A DNA stretch of 64,000 nt from Paraburkholderia unamae (lineage in GTDB: Bacteria > Pseudomonadota > Gammaproteobacteria > Burkholderiales > Burkholderiaceae). The DNA lies in assembly GCF_003268775.1 (NCBI RefSeq), contig NZ_QLSU01000010.1, forward strand, positions 186,001 to 250,000, read 5' to 3'. Position 1 is the stretch's first letter. Each line of letters opens with the position of its first letter. Below the pieces are notes generated by a model. That model did no database searches. It worked only from the letters and a program-made list of their open reading frames with translations, and had not been told where the DNA came from. Both the position numbers and the translations under genes were made by a program. Below, piece after piece: positions 46,994-55,974 of this stretch.

Positions 46994-47794
46994 ATGCATC
47001 CCATGCTCAACATCGCTGTCAAGGCCGCGCGCCGCGCCGGACAGATCATCAACCGCGCGTCGCTCGACCTCGACCTCGTGCAGGTCGCGAAGAAGCAGCA
47101 TAACGATTTCGTCACGGAAGTCGACAAGGCGGCCGAAGCCGCCATCATCGAAACGCTCAAGACCGCGTACCCCGACCACGCCATCCTTGCCGAGGAATCG
47201 GGCCAGTCGGAGAACGAATCCGAGTACCAGTGGATCATCGATCCGCTCGACGGCACCACCAACTTCATTCACGGTTTCCAGTACTACTGCGTCTCGGTCG
47301 CGCTCGCGCACAAGGGCATCGTCACGCAGGCCGTGGTCTACGACCCCACGCGCAACGACCTCTTCACCGCCTCGCGCGGCCGCGGCGCGTTCCTGAACGA
47401 CCGCCGCATCCGCGTGGGCCGCCGCGACCGTCTCGCCGACGGCCTGATCGGCACGGGCTTCCCGTTCCGCGAGAAGGACGGCCTCGACAGCTACTGCGAA
47501 CTGTTCGCCGCAATGACCAACGCATGCGCGGGCCTGCGCCGCCCGGGTGCGGCCGCGCTCGACCTGGCGAATGTCGCCGCCGGCCGCATGGACGGCTTCT
47601 TCGAGCAAGGCCTCAATCCCTGGGACGTCGCCGCGGGCGGCCTGCTCGTGACGGAAGCCGGCGGCCTGATCGGCAACTACACGGGCGACTCGGACTTCCT
47701 GCACGTGGGCGAAGTCGTCGCGGGCAACCCGAAGATCTACGCGCAGATGGTGCCGATCCTCTCGAAGTACACGCGCGTGAACAAGGCGGCGTAA
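46994..47794 (+). CDS. suhB: Inositol-1-monophosphatase family protein SuhB
   Basis: 266 residues. Metal motifs 'ILAEESGQ' and '[16 protein letters not shown]', and '[17 protein letters not shown]' near the C-terminus are those of IMPases. In E. coli SuhB also binds RNA polymerase and rRNA antitermination complexes. AAGGA precedes the ATG at 46994. It has its own terminator, so lplT copy 2 downstream is probably separate. Confidence 0.95.
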   Translation: MHPMLNIAVKAARRAGQIINRASLDLDLVQVAKKQHNDFVTEVDKAAEAAIIETLKTAYPDHAILAEESGQSENESEYQWIIDPLDGTTNFIHGFQYYCVSVALAHKGIVTQAVVYDPTRNDLFTASRGRGAFLNDRRIRVGRRDRLADGLIGTGFPFREKDGLDSYCELFAAMTNACAGLRRPGAAALDLANVAAGRMDGFFEQGLNPWDVAAGGLLVTEAGGLIGNYTGDSDFLHVGEVVAGNPKIYAQMVPILSKYTRVNKAA

Positions 47795-47884
47795 GCGCCC
47801 ATGCGCGCCGCGGCGCACTCAACGCTGCGCCGGGGCGCGTACAGAACGCACGCGGGGTCAGGCTTCGGCCACGCATGTGCAACG

Positions 47885-47905
47885 AGCGGCTTCGGCCGCT
47901 TTTTT
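47885..47905 (+). terminator. Intrinsic terminator after suhB
   Basis: Stem AGCGGC/GCCGCT on a TTCG tetraloop followed by T5. Confidence 0.85.
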
Positions 47906-47949
47906 GTTTCGCCGGTCGCCCTGCTGCACGAGGCCCCCGCACGCATCCG

Positions 47950-49248
47950 ATGAAAAAAGGCTTCTATACGATCATCGCCGCGCAATTCGTGTCGTCGCTC
48001 GCCGACAACGCGCTGCTCATCGCGGCGATTGCGCTGCTCACGGTGATCTCCTCGCCCGCCTGGGTCACGCCGCTGTTGCAGATCTTCTTCACGATCTCGT
48101 ATGTGCTGCTCGCGCCGTTCGTCGGCGCGTTCGCCGACGCCTTGCAAAAGCGCCACGTGATGTTCGTCTCGAACGCCCTCAAGGCGTGCGGCTGCCTGCT
48201 GATGATCGCGGGCATGCATCCGATGATCGCCTACGGCGTGGTCGGCTTCGGCGCGGCGGCCTACTCGCCCGCAAAGTATGGAATCCTGACTGAATTGCTG
48301 CCGCCGGAAAAGCTCGTGGCCGCCAACGCGTGGCTCGAATCGGCCACAGTGCTCTCCACCATCGTCGGCACGATGATGGGCGGCGCGCTCGTCTCGACTT
48401 ACGCCGACCGGTTCGTCGCGCGCCATCCGCTGCCGATCATTCATTCCGCCGCCGACCTCGCGATGCTCGCCGTGATGATCACGTACTTGTTCGCCGCGAT
48501 CATCAACATCGGCATTCCCGACACGGGCGCACGCTACGAGAACCGCCTCAGGGAGCCCGCTCGGCTCATGGGCGATTTCACGCACAGTTTCAACGTGCTG
48601 TGGACCGACAAGCTCGCGCAGATCGCGCTCTGGGTCACGACCCTGATGTGGGGCGCGGCGGTCACGCTGCAACTGCTCGTGCTCAAATGGGCGGACGCCA
48701 ACCTCGGCCTGTCGCTCTCCAAGGCCGCCGTGATGCAGGGCGTGACGGGGCTCGGCATCGCGCTCGGCGCAGGCGCGGCCGCCGCGTGGGTGTCGCTGCG
48801 CGCCTCGCTGCGCGTGCTGCCGGTGGGCATCCTGTGCGGCGCGGTGGCGGTGGGCATGGCGTTCTACAGCAAGGGGCTGTTCCCGGGCGGCGGCGGTGTG
48901 CGCTTCGGCGCGTTCATCATGCCCTTCTATCTGCTTTTCGCGTACCCGCTGATGGTGCTGCTCGGCGTGCTCGCAGGCTTTTTCATCGTGCCGATGAACG
49001 CCCTGCTCCAGCATCGGGGCGCGACGCTGCTCTCCGCCGGTCACTCGATCGCGGTGCAGAATTTCAACCAGAATCTCGCGGTGCTGCTCATGCTCGGCGC
49101 GTATGCGCTGCTGCTCACCGCGAAAATGCCAGTGCAATGGATCATCGTGGTGTTCGGCGTATTCGTCGCCTCGATGATCTGGCTCGCCATGCGGCGCAGT
49201 GCGGCAAACGCGCGCACCGTGGACCTGAAGGCACTGGTCGACGAATAA
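47950..49248 (+). CDS. lplT: Lysophospholipid transporter LplT (copy 2)
   Basis: MFS-type membrane protein of 432 residues, paralogue of the gene at 5025-6335. Starts 'MKKGFYTIIAAQFVSSLADN' and has the same 'GVVGFGAAAYSPAKYGILT' segment. Differences cluster in the first two loops and the last helices. Start at 47950; the ribosome site is weak. No aas neighbour. The two copies may differ in substrate (for example head group) or expression; this cannot be told from sequence. Confidence 0.88.
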   Translation: MKKGFYTIIAAQFVSSLADNALLIAAIALLTVISSPAWVTPLLQIFFTISYVLLAPFVGAFADALQKRHVMFVSNALKACGCLLMIAGMHPMIAYGVVGFGAAAYSPAKYGILTELLPPEKLVAANAWLESATVLSTIVGTMMGGALVSTYADRFVARHPLPIIHSAADLAMLAVMITYLFAAIINIGIPDTGARYENRLREPARLMGDFTHSFNVLWTDKLAQIALWVTTLMWGAAVTLQLLVLKWADANLGLSLSKAAVMQGVTGLGIALGAGAAAAWVSLRASLRVLPVGILCGAVAVGMAFYSKGLFPGGGGVRFGAFIMPFYLLFAYPLMVLLGVLAGFFIVPMNALLQHRGATLLSAGHSIAVQNFNQNLAVLLMLGAYALLLTAKMPVQWIIVVFGVFVASMIWLAMRRSAANARTVDLKALVDE

Positions 49249-49346
49249 CGGGTGCGCCTTTGGCGCAAGGTTGGCCGAACGGCTGACTGTACATGCAATC
49301 GGCGCGCGTTAAACTCACGCCCTGAACCCCAAGCAAGACACCGAGG

Positions 49347-52043
49347 ATGGCCACACATACCGCCGGCGCGGCCGACACCGCGCAACACACTCCCATGATG
49401 CAGCAGTACCTGCGCATCAAGGCCGATCATCCGGGCACACTCGTGTTCTACCGGATGGGCGACTTCTATGAGCTCTTCTTCGAAGACGCCGAGAAAGCCG
49501 CGCGCCTGCTCGACCTCACGCTCACGCAGCGCGGCGCGTCGGCGGGCAATCCGATCAAGATGGCGGGCGTGCCGCATCACGCGGTCGAGCAGTACCTCGC
49601 GAAGCTCGTGAAGCTCGGCGAATCGGTGGCGATCTGCGAGCAGATCGGCGACCCGGCCACCTCGAAGGGTCCGGTCGAGCGCAAGGTCGTGCGCGTCGTC
49701 ACCCCCGGCACGCTGACAGACGCCGCGTTGCTCTCCGACAAGAACGACGTCTACCTGATGGCCGTGTGCCCCGGCCATAACCGGCGCGGCGTGACCGTCA
49801 ATGTCGGTCTGGCGTGGCTCAATCTCGCGAGCGGCGCGCTGCGCCTCGCGGAAGTCGCGCCGGAACAGGCCGCGACAGCGTTCGAACGCATTCGCCCGGC
49901 GGAAATACTCGTTGCCGAAATGCCCGCCGAAACCGCCGCGTGGGCGCCGCCCGCAGGCAGCGGCGCGCTGACGCGCGTGCCCGCATGGCACTTCGATATC
50001 GGCTCGGGCAAGCAACGCCTGTGCGACCAGCTCGACGTGGCGAGCCTCGACGGCTTCGGCGCGCAAACGCTCACGAGCGCGTGCGGCGCGGCGGGCGCAT
50101 TGCTGCTCTACGCGGCGGCCACGCAGGGTCAGCAGTTGCGTCACGTGCGCAGCCTGAAGGTCGAAGCCGAATCGGAATACATCGGCCTCGATCCGGCCAC
50201 GCGCCGCAACCTCGAACTCACGGAAACGCTGCGCGGCACCGAATCGCCCACGCTGTGCTCGCTGCTCGACACGTGCAGCACGGCCATGGGCAGCCGCCTG
50301 TTGCGCCACTGGCTGCATCATCCGCCGCGCGACGCGGCGATCGCGCAAACGCGCCAGCAAGGCATCGGCGCGCTGCTCGACGCGCCACCACAGGCGAGCG
50401 TCGACACGCTGCGCGGCGCGCTGCGCCAGATCGCCGACGTCGAACGCATCACCGGGCGGCTCGCGCTGCTCTCCGCGCGCCCGCGCGATCTGTCCAGCCT
50501 GCGCGACACCTTCGCCGCGCTGCCCGCGCTGCGCGAGCAGGTCGCGGCCGCGAGCGGCGCGGCGCCTTCGCTCGTGCATATCGCCGAGGCGCTCGAACCG
50601 CCCGCCGAATGCGCGGCGCTCCTGCAACGCGCGGTCGCGCCCGAACCCGCCGCCATGGTGCGCGACGGCGGCGTGATCGCCCGCGGCTACGACGCGGATC
50701 TCGACGAACTGCGCGACATCTCCGAGAACTGCGGCCAGTTCCTGCTCGACCTCGAAACGCGCGAGCGCACGCGCACCGGCATTGGCAATTTGCGCGTCGA
50801 GTACAACAAGGTCCACGGCTTCTATATCGAAGTCACGCGCGGGCAAACCGACAAGGTCCCCGACGACTATCGCCGCCGCCAGACGCTCAAGAACGCCGAG
50901 CGCTACATTACGCCGGAACTCAAGACGTTCGAGGACAAGGCGCTCTCGGCGCAGGAGCGCGCGCTCTCGCGTGAAAAAGCGCTCTACGACGCGCTGCTGC
51001 AAGCGCTGCTGCCGTTCATTCCCGACTGCCAGCGCGTAGCCGCGGCGCTCGCGGAACTCGACCTGCTCGCCGCGTTCGCCGAGCGCGCCCGCGCGCTCGA
51101 CTGGAGTGCGCCCACGTTCTCGGAAGCGCCCGGCATCGACATCGAGCAAGGCCGCCACCCGGTGGTCGAAGCGCAGGTCGAGCAGTTCATCGCCAACGAC
51201 TGCGCGCTCAACGCCGAGCGCAAGCTGCTGCTCATCACCGGCCCGAACATGGGCGGTAAGTCGACCTTCATGCGTCAGACCGCGCTCATCGCCCTGCTCG
51301 CCTATGTGGGCAGCTACGTGCCGGCCAAACGCGCGCGCTTTGGGCCGATCGATCGCATCTTCACGCGCATCGGCGCCGCCGACGACCTCGCGGGCGGCCG
51401 CTCGACCTTCATGGTGGAGATGACCGAAGCGGCGGCCATCCTCAACGACGCCACACCGCAAAGCCTCGTGCTGATGGACGAGATCGGGCGCGGCACGTCA
51501 ACGTTCGACGGCCTCGCACTCGCGTGGGCCATTGCGCGACACCTGCTCGCGAGCAACGGTTGCCACACGCTCTTCGCCACGCACTACTTCGAGCTCACGC
51601 AACTGCCCGCCGAGTTCGCGCAAGCGGCGAACGTGCATCTGTCGGCGGTCGAGCATGGGCACGGCATCGTGTTCCTGCATGCGGTGCAGGAAGGCCCGGC
51701 TAACCAGAGCTACGGCCTTCAGGTCGCCCAGCTCGCGGGCGTGCCGACGGCAGTGATCCGCGCTGCGCGCAAGCATCTCGTTCACCTGGAGCAGCAGTCG
51801 GCGGGACAGCACACACCGCAACTCGACCTGTTCGCCGCACCCGCCGCCTACGACGACGAACCGCCCTACCTGGAAGACCGGGCGCAAGACGGCGCATCGC
51901 AAGGCGTGCAGGAAGACCCGGCCGCGTCGCTTGTCGCGCAGCGGTTGCGCGAACTCGACCCGAACGAGCTGCGCCCGCGCGATGCGCTCGATCTGTTGTT
52001 CGAACTGCATGAGCTGGCCACAGCGCCGGACGCGAAACGCTGA
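49347..52043 (+). CDS. mutS: DNA mismatch repair protein MutS
   Basis: 898 residues. Mismatch-binding N-terminus '[15 protein letters not shown]', a connector, lever/clamp helices ('[34 protein letters not shown]' region), and the ABC ATPase with Walker A '[13 protein letters not shown]', Walker B '[16 protein letters not shown]' and 'ATHYFELT'. Length is somewhat above E. coli MutS (853) due to loops. The C-terminal tetramerisation helix region ends 'LFELHELA'. Follows lplT copy 2. Confidence 0.98.
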   Translation: MATHTAGAADTAQHTPMMQQYLRIKADHPGTLVFYRMGDFYELFFEDAEKAARLLDLTLTQRGASAGNPIKMAGVPHHAVEQYLAKLVKLGESVAICEQIGDPATSKGPVERKVVRVVTPGTLTDAALLSDKNDVYLMAVCPGHNRRGVTVNVGLAWLNLASGALRLAEVAPEQAATAFERIRPAEILVAEMPAETAAWAPPAGSGALTRVPAWHFDIGSGKQRLCDQLDVASLDGFGAQTLTSACGAAGALLLYAAATQGQQLRHVRSLKVEAESEYIGLDPATRRNLELTETLRGTESPTLCSLLDTCSTAMGSRLLRHWLHHPPRDAAIAQTRQQGIGALLDAPPQASVDTLRGALRQIADVERITGRLALLSARPRDLSSLRDTFAALPALREQVAAASGAAPSLVHIAEALEPPAECAALLQRAVAPEPAAMVRDGGVIARGYDADLDELRDISENCGQFLLDLETRERTRTGIGNLRVEYNKVHGFYIEVTRGQTDKVPDDYRRRQTLKNAERYITPELKTFEDKALSAQERALSREKALYDALLQALLPFIPDCQRVAAALAELDLLAAFAERARALDWSAPTFSEAPGIDIEQGRHPVVEAQVEQFIANDCALNAERKLLLITGPNMGGKSTFMRQTALIALLAYVGSYVPAKRARFGPIDRIFTRIGAADDLAGGRSTFMVEMTEAAAILNDATPQSLVLMDEIGRGTSTFDGLALAWAIARHLLASNGCHTLFATHYFELTQLPAEFAQAANVHLSAVEHGHGIVFLHAVQEGPANQSYGLQVAQLAGVPTAVIRAARKHLVHLEQQSAGQHTPQLDLFAAPAAYDDEPPYLEDRAQDGASQGVQEDPAASLVAQRLRELDPNELRPRDALDLLFELHELATAPDAKR

Positions 52044-52119
52044 GCGTCGCCTGGCGACGCCACCGCGGCCGCCGCGAATGCGGGGCCGCGGCTGGTGCGC
52101 CGCGCGTTATCTGAAATTT

Positions 52120-53466
52120 ATGCGCGGCGTGGCCTGCGCATGGGTGCTCGCGTCGTCGCTCGGCGCACCACTTGCCGCGCACGCGCAGTCGCCGCGTTTT
52201 GCCTTCGCCGTCGTTTCGAGCGTGCTCAGCTCGCCAGGCGAGGAAGCCGCGACGCAACGCCTCATCGACGCCATCGGCCGCGATCCGCAAATCGCTTTCA
52301 CCGTGTACGACGGCAATCTCAAGGGTGCGCACGAAACCTGCGCGGACCACCTTTACGAACGTCGGCACGACCTTCTCGACGCATCGCGCCCGCCGCTCGT
52401 GTTCGTGCCTGGCGAGCGCGACTGGGTGACCTGCGGCGCGAATGGATCAGGCGCCTACGACGCGGTCGAGCGACTCGATTTCCTGCGCCAGAATTTTTTT
52501 GCGGACTCGAACTCGCTCGGCCAGAACCCCTTGACCCTCACGCGCGAGAGCGAGGTTTCACGCTTTCGGCCGTACCGCGAAAATGTGCGCTGGCAACTCG
52601 GCGACACCGTGTTCATCGGCCTGAACGTGCCGGACGGCAACAACCACTTTCTCAACGCCGGCGGGCGCAACGGCGAGTTCGAAGACCGCGTGATCGCCAA
52701 CGGCTTCTGGCTGGAGCACGCGGCCGAATACGCGAAGCGCCGCAACGCGCGAGCGATCGTCGTCTTCATGCAGGGCAATGCGCTCCCGGAGCACTACGAG
52801 CGCCCCGAGCGCTTCGCCTGGCTGCGCTTTCGCCGCGCGCCGCGCGACGGCTATGTGGAGTTGCGCCGCAGCCTCGTGAAGCTCGCGCAGACGTTCCGCG
52901 GCCCGGTCATCATCGTGAACGCGGACGACACGAAGCTTGCGCACGGCTTCACGATCGATCAGCCGTTGCGCAATGAAAAAGGGATAAGGATAGATAACGT
53001 CACGCGCATTGCGTTTTCGCTGCGCGATCCGCTTACGCAATGGCTTCAGGTGGACGCCGACATGACGCGCGGTACGCCGCTGCGCGTGAGCGTGCGGGAC
53101 GTCCCGAAACATTTGCCGCTGCTGCCTCCGCTGCTCACGCCAGGAGCCGGGCAAGCGCCCGTCATGCCGGAAATGCCTGAGATCTCGTCGATGCCTGACG
53201 TGACCGAGATTCCCGGCATGCCGCAGTCGCCGGATGTGGCGCCCGGTGCGTCGGGTACCGCGTTGCCCGCCAGCAGCGTGCCGCAGGGCAACGCAGGCGA
53301 CGGCATGCTGGTGCCCGCCTGGCCCGCACAGGGCGGTCAGACCGGATCGAATGGGGCCAATGGTGAGAGCGGCGTGAACGGCCAGAACGGCCTGAATGGC
53401 GAGCACCACGGCGTGCGCCAGGTGTTGCCGCCCGGCGCACCAGCGTCAGGCGGCGTCGCTCATTGA
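52120..53466 (+). CDS. Exported protein resembling a metallophosphoesterase with lost metal ligands
   Basis: 448 residues with a signal peptide (about 1-22). The region 25-300 follows the layout of secreted calcineurin-like phosphoesterases, whose usual 'GD', 'GDIK' and 'PGDNEW' metal motifs correspond here to 'VVSSVLSS' (31-38), 'VYDGNLKG' (62-69) and 'PGERDWVTC' (97-105), so metal binding appears lost. Residues beyond about 335 are a Pro/Met/Gly/Asn-rich disordered tail. It lies 77 bp after mutS and converges with slyD. Function unknown; a catalytically dead relative is an inference from memory of the family. Confidence 0.65.
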   Translation: MRGVACAWVLASSLGAPLAAHAQSPRFAFAVVSSVLSSPGEEAATQRLIDAIGRDPQIAFTVYDGNLKGAHETCADHLYERRHDLLDASRPPLVFVPGERDWVTCGANGSGAYDAVERLDFLRQNFFADSNSLGQNPLTLTRESEVSRFRPYRENVRWQLGDTVFIGLNVPDGNNHFLNAGGRNGEFEDRVIANGFWLEHAAEYAKRRNARAIVVFMQGNALPEHYERPERFAWLRFRRAPRDGYVELRRSLVKLAQTFRGPVIIVNADDTKLAHGFTIDQPLRNEKGIRIDNVTRIAFSLRDPLTQWLQVDADMTRGTPLRVSVRDVPKHLPLLPPLLTPGAGQAPVMPEMPEISSMPDVTEIPGMPQSPDVAPGASGTALPASSVPQGNAGDGMLVPAWPAQGGQTGSNGANGESGVNGQNGLNGEHHGVRQVLPPGAPASGGVAH

Positions 53467-53476
53467 TCCACAGGGA

Positions 53477-54022
53477 TCAGTGCAGCGTCGGCTTCGAAGC
53501 GCCTTCGTCGCCGTCGTCTTCTTCGTCTTCATCGACGATTTCGAGGCCGTCCGCGCCATGCGCGTGCTCATGCTCGATCTCGTCTTCGGTGGCCACGCGC
53601 ACTTCCTTGACCGTCAGCGCGAAACGCAGCGCCATGCCCGCGAGCGGGTGATTGCCGTCCAGCACGACCTTGTCTTCCGCGACGTCGGTGACGGTGTAGA
53701 TGAGCGTGTCGAGATCTTCGTCGCCTTCTTCAGGCGTGCCTTCGAACTGCATGCCGACTTCGAGCGGCTCGGGAAAGCGGTTGCGCGGCTCGATCTTCAC
53801 GAGATCGGGATCGTATTCCCCGAAAGCGTCCTGCGGTTCGAGCTGGATCTGGGTCTCGAAGCCCGGCTCCTGCCCGTCCAGCACTTCCTCGATCTTGGGG
53901 AACGTGCCATCATAGCCGCCGTGCAGATAGACCATCGGCTCGTCGCTTTCCTCAATCAGATTGCCCTGCGCATCCGATAGCTTGTAAGCGACCGACACGA
54001 CGGTGTCCTTTGCAATTTTCAT
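53477..54022 (-). CDS. slyD: FKBP-type peptidyl-prolyl isomerase SlyD
   Basis: 181 residues. 'MKIAKDTVVSVAYKLSDAQG' and the FKBP flap with inserted IF domain ('LEPQDAFGEYDPDLVKIEPR') define SlyD. The tail is acidic with 'EHEHAHGADGLE' and 'DEDEEDDGDEG', and lacks the long His/Cys-rich metal-binding tail of E. coli SlyD. A clear GGAGG site precedes the ATG at 54022. Divergent from roxA, only 32 bp away. Confidence 0.94.
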   Translation of the reverse strand: MKIAKDTVVSVAYKLSDAQGNLIEESDEPMVYLHGGYDGTFPKIEEVLDGQEPGFETQIQLEPQDAFGEYDPDLVKIEPRNRFPEPLEVGMQFEGTPEEGDEDLDTLIYTVTDVAEDKVVLDGNHPLAGMALRFALTVKEVRVATEDEIEHEHAHGADGLEIVDEDEEDDGDEGASKPTLH

Positions 54023-54054
54023 TCGTTCCTCCAGATTACAGACCACATTATACG

Positions 54055-55287
54055 ATGCCGAAGCGGTCCCCAGACCACCCGGTGGACGCGCGCAAGCGGC
54101 GCGCCTCCCTCCCCCTGGCATGTCCCGCGCCCGATGTTCCCACGCCGCTTCTGGGCGGCCTGACTCCGGCGCAGTTCATGCACAAATACTGGCAGAAAAA
54201 GCCGCTTTTGATCCGCCAGGCGATTCCCCAGATCGAGGCGCCGCTCTCGCGCGACGAGCTTTTCGCGCTGGCCGACAGCGACGACGTCGAGTCGCGCCTC
54301 ATCACGCATTTCCGCCGCCGCTGGGCGCTCGAGCACGGTCCGTTCTCGCCCGACGAACTACCCACGCCGAAAACGCGCCAGTGGACGCTGCTCGTGCAAG
54401 GCGCCGATCTGCACGACGATCGCGCCCGCGCCCTGCTGGAGCGTTTTCGCTTCGCCCCGGACGCGCGTCTCGACGATCTCATGATTTCGTATGCGACGGA
54501 CGGCGGCGGCGTCGGCCCGCATTTCGATTCATACGATGTCTTTTTGTTACAGGTTCACGGCAAGCGGCGCTGGCGCATCGGCGCCCAGCGCGACCTGTCG
54601 TTGCAGGACGGCCTGCCGCTCAAGATTCTTGCGAATTTCGAGCCGGAGGAAGAGTGGGTGCTGGAGCCCGGCGACATGCTCTACCTGCCGCCGCACATCG
54701 CCCACGACGGCGTGGCCGAAGGCGAGTGCATGACCTGCTCGATCGGCTTTCGTTCGCCTTCCACGACCGAGCTGACGAGCCAGTTCCTGTACTGGCTCGC
54801 CGAGCGCCGCGCGGACGACGGCGCAGGCAAATCCTCGCTCTATCGCGACCCCGACCAGCCGGCCGTGTCGCGTCCGGCGCAACTGCCCCCGGCACTCGTA
54901 GAGCGCGTTGCCGGCGTGCTTGCTAAAGTGCGTTGGAGTGACGCAGACGTCTCCTCGTTCGTGGGCTCGTGGCTGTCCGAACCGAAAGCCAATGTCGTGT
55001 TCGACACCCCTGAAAAACCGCTCGACGAAGCCCGTTTCGTTGCGCGAGCCGCAAAAAGCGGGATAACACTCGACCGCAGGACAATCCTGCTTTACGATGC
55101 GCGCTCGTATTACCTGAACGGGGAACAATACTTGCTCAGAGAAGCGAGAAAGTGGCTACCGGAATTGGCCGATAATCGCTTGCTGGATGGGAAACGCTTT
55201 GTAACACTCTCACACGATTCGTGTGTGACAGCGTTGCTACACGAGTGGTATCGTGCGGGCTGGTTACGGCTCGGGGTGCTTGCCTAA
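54055..55287 (+). CDS. roxA: JmjC-type ribosomal oxygenase (uL16 arginine hydroxylase)
   Basis: 410 residues from ATG 54055. A cupin/JmjC core carries the Fe(II) triad in 'VGPHFDSYDVFLLQVHGKRRW' (HXD) and 'YLPPHIAHDGVA' (distal His), with 'MHKYWQKKPLLIRQAI' at the N-terminus, as in YcfD/RoxA, which hydroxylates an arginine of ribosomal protein L16. The C-terminal winged-helix half is intact. The region between slyD and roxA is only 32 bp, and a TTATAC lies 5 bp before the ATG. Confidence 0.9.
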   Translation: MPKRSPDHPVDARKRRASLPLACPAPDVPTPLLGGLTPAQFMHKYWQKKPLLIRQAIPQIEAPLSRDELFALADSDDVESRLITHFRRRWALEHGPFSPDELPTPKTRQWTLLVQGADLHDDRARALLERFRFAPDARLDDLMISYATDGGGVGPHFDSYDVFLLQVHGKRRWRIGAQRDLSLQDGLPLKILANFEPEEEWVLEPGDMLYLPPHIAHDGVAEGECMTCSIGFRSPSTTELTSQFLYWLAERRADDGAGKSSLYRDPDQPAVSRPAQLPPALVERVAGVLAKVRWSDADVSSFVGSWLSEPKANVVFDTPEKPLDEARFVARAAKSGITLDRRTILLYDARSYYLNGEQYLLREARKWLPELADNRLLDGKRFVTLSHDSCVTALLHEWYRAGWLRLGVLA

Positions 55288-55355
55288 GCGCTTCGGACTG
55301 TTATACCGTACTAATATAGTGCTTGTATGAGAAAGACAACGTATTGTCCCCGGAT

Positions 55356-55387
55356 TTGTCGACGGTCGATACGAAAGTGCCTATAAT
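55356..55387 (+). promoter_or_regulatory. Candidate promoter of the Ala-rich lipoprotein gene
   Basis: TATAAT at 55382-55387 is a perfect -10; the nearest -35-like hexamer TTGTCG (55356-55361) is 20 bp away, longer than ideal. It would give a leader of about 125 nt. Confidence 0.45.
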
Positions 55388-55518
55388 TTCCGCCCAGGCC
55401 GTAGGGAAGATTCACGCTCTTGCAGTGCGTCTCCACCAGCGGCTCAGGTCGGTGTTGGGGCACATTACCGGTTTTATTTTGCGCTGTTGCTTACCTTTAA
55501 CCATAAAAGGACGTGATC

Positions 55519-55794
55519 ATGAAGAAATCCCTCCTCGTAGCATCCCTGCTGGCAGCCGTTGCACTCGCTGCGTGCAACAAGAGCAGCGACCAAGCTGCTG
55601 CGCCGGCTAGCGATGCTGCTGCCGCTTCGGCACCGGCTGCTGCCGCTTCGGACGCGGCAGCTGCTGCTTCGGGCGCTGCTGCTGCTGCGAGCGACGCTGC
55701 TGCTTCGGCTACCGCCGCTGCTTCGGACGCAGGCGCTGCTGCTTCGGACGCAGGCGCTTCGGCTCCGGCTGCTGCTTCGGGCGCAAGCCAGTAA
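55519..55794 (+). CDS. Alanine-rich small lipoprotein
   Basis: 91 residues from ATG 55519 (AAAAGGA upstream). The signal peptide 'MKKSLLVASLLAAVALAAC' ends in a lipobox with Cys19. Of the 73 mature residues 41 are alanine, arranged in repeats such as SDAAAAASG and SDAGAAA. It is a probable outer-membrane or periplasmic lipoprotein; similar Ala-rich lipoproteins are seen in Burkholderia, but no function is known. The repeated GCT/GCG codons may make the gene length-variable. Confidence 0.85.
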   Translation: MKKSLLVASLLAAVALAACNKSSDQAAAPASDAAAASAPAAAASDAAAAASGAAAAASDAAASATAAASDAGAAASDAGASAPAAASGASQ

Positions 55795-55895
55795 GTTGCG
55801 TTCGCGCGAGGCTCGCGCGGGACTTCGGTCCCCGCGGGCATCGATGCGGATCGTCGTACAGTCTGGCGCCAGCGCCATGCGTGCGGCGGGCAAGC

Positions 55896-55929
55896 AAAAA
55901 AGCCACGAACTTTCGTTCGTGGCTTTTTT
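55896..55929. terminator. Bidirectional intrinsic terminator
   Basis: Stem AAAAAAGCCACGAAC/GTTCGTGGCTTTTTT on a TTTC loop between the lipoprotein and helicase genes. Confidence 0.93.
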
Positions 55930-55974
55930 GTTTTGGAGCGCGCATGCCGATGGCATACGCGCCGCGTTCACGCG

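Noticed and set aside
49041-51461. 806-codon frame antisense to mutS
   Set aside because: It mirrors the intact mutS gene, has no ribosome site and an Arg/His/Glu-rich composition typical of antisense frames in GC-rich genomes. The long frames antisense to aceB, aceA, yejAB and dinG were dropped for the same reason.
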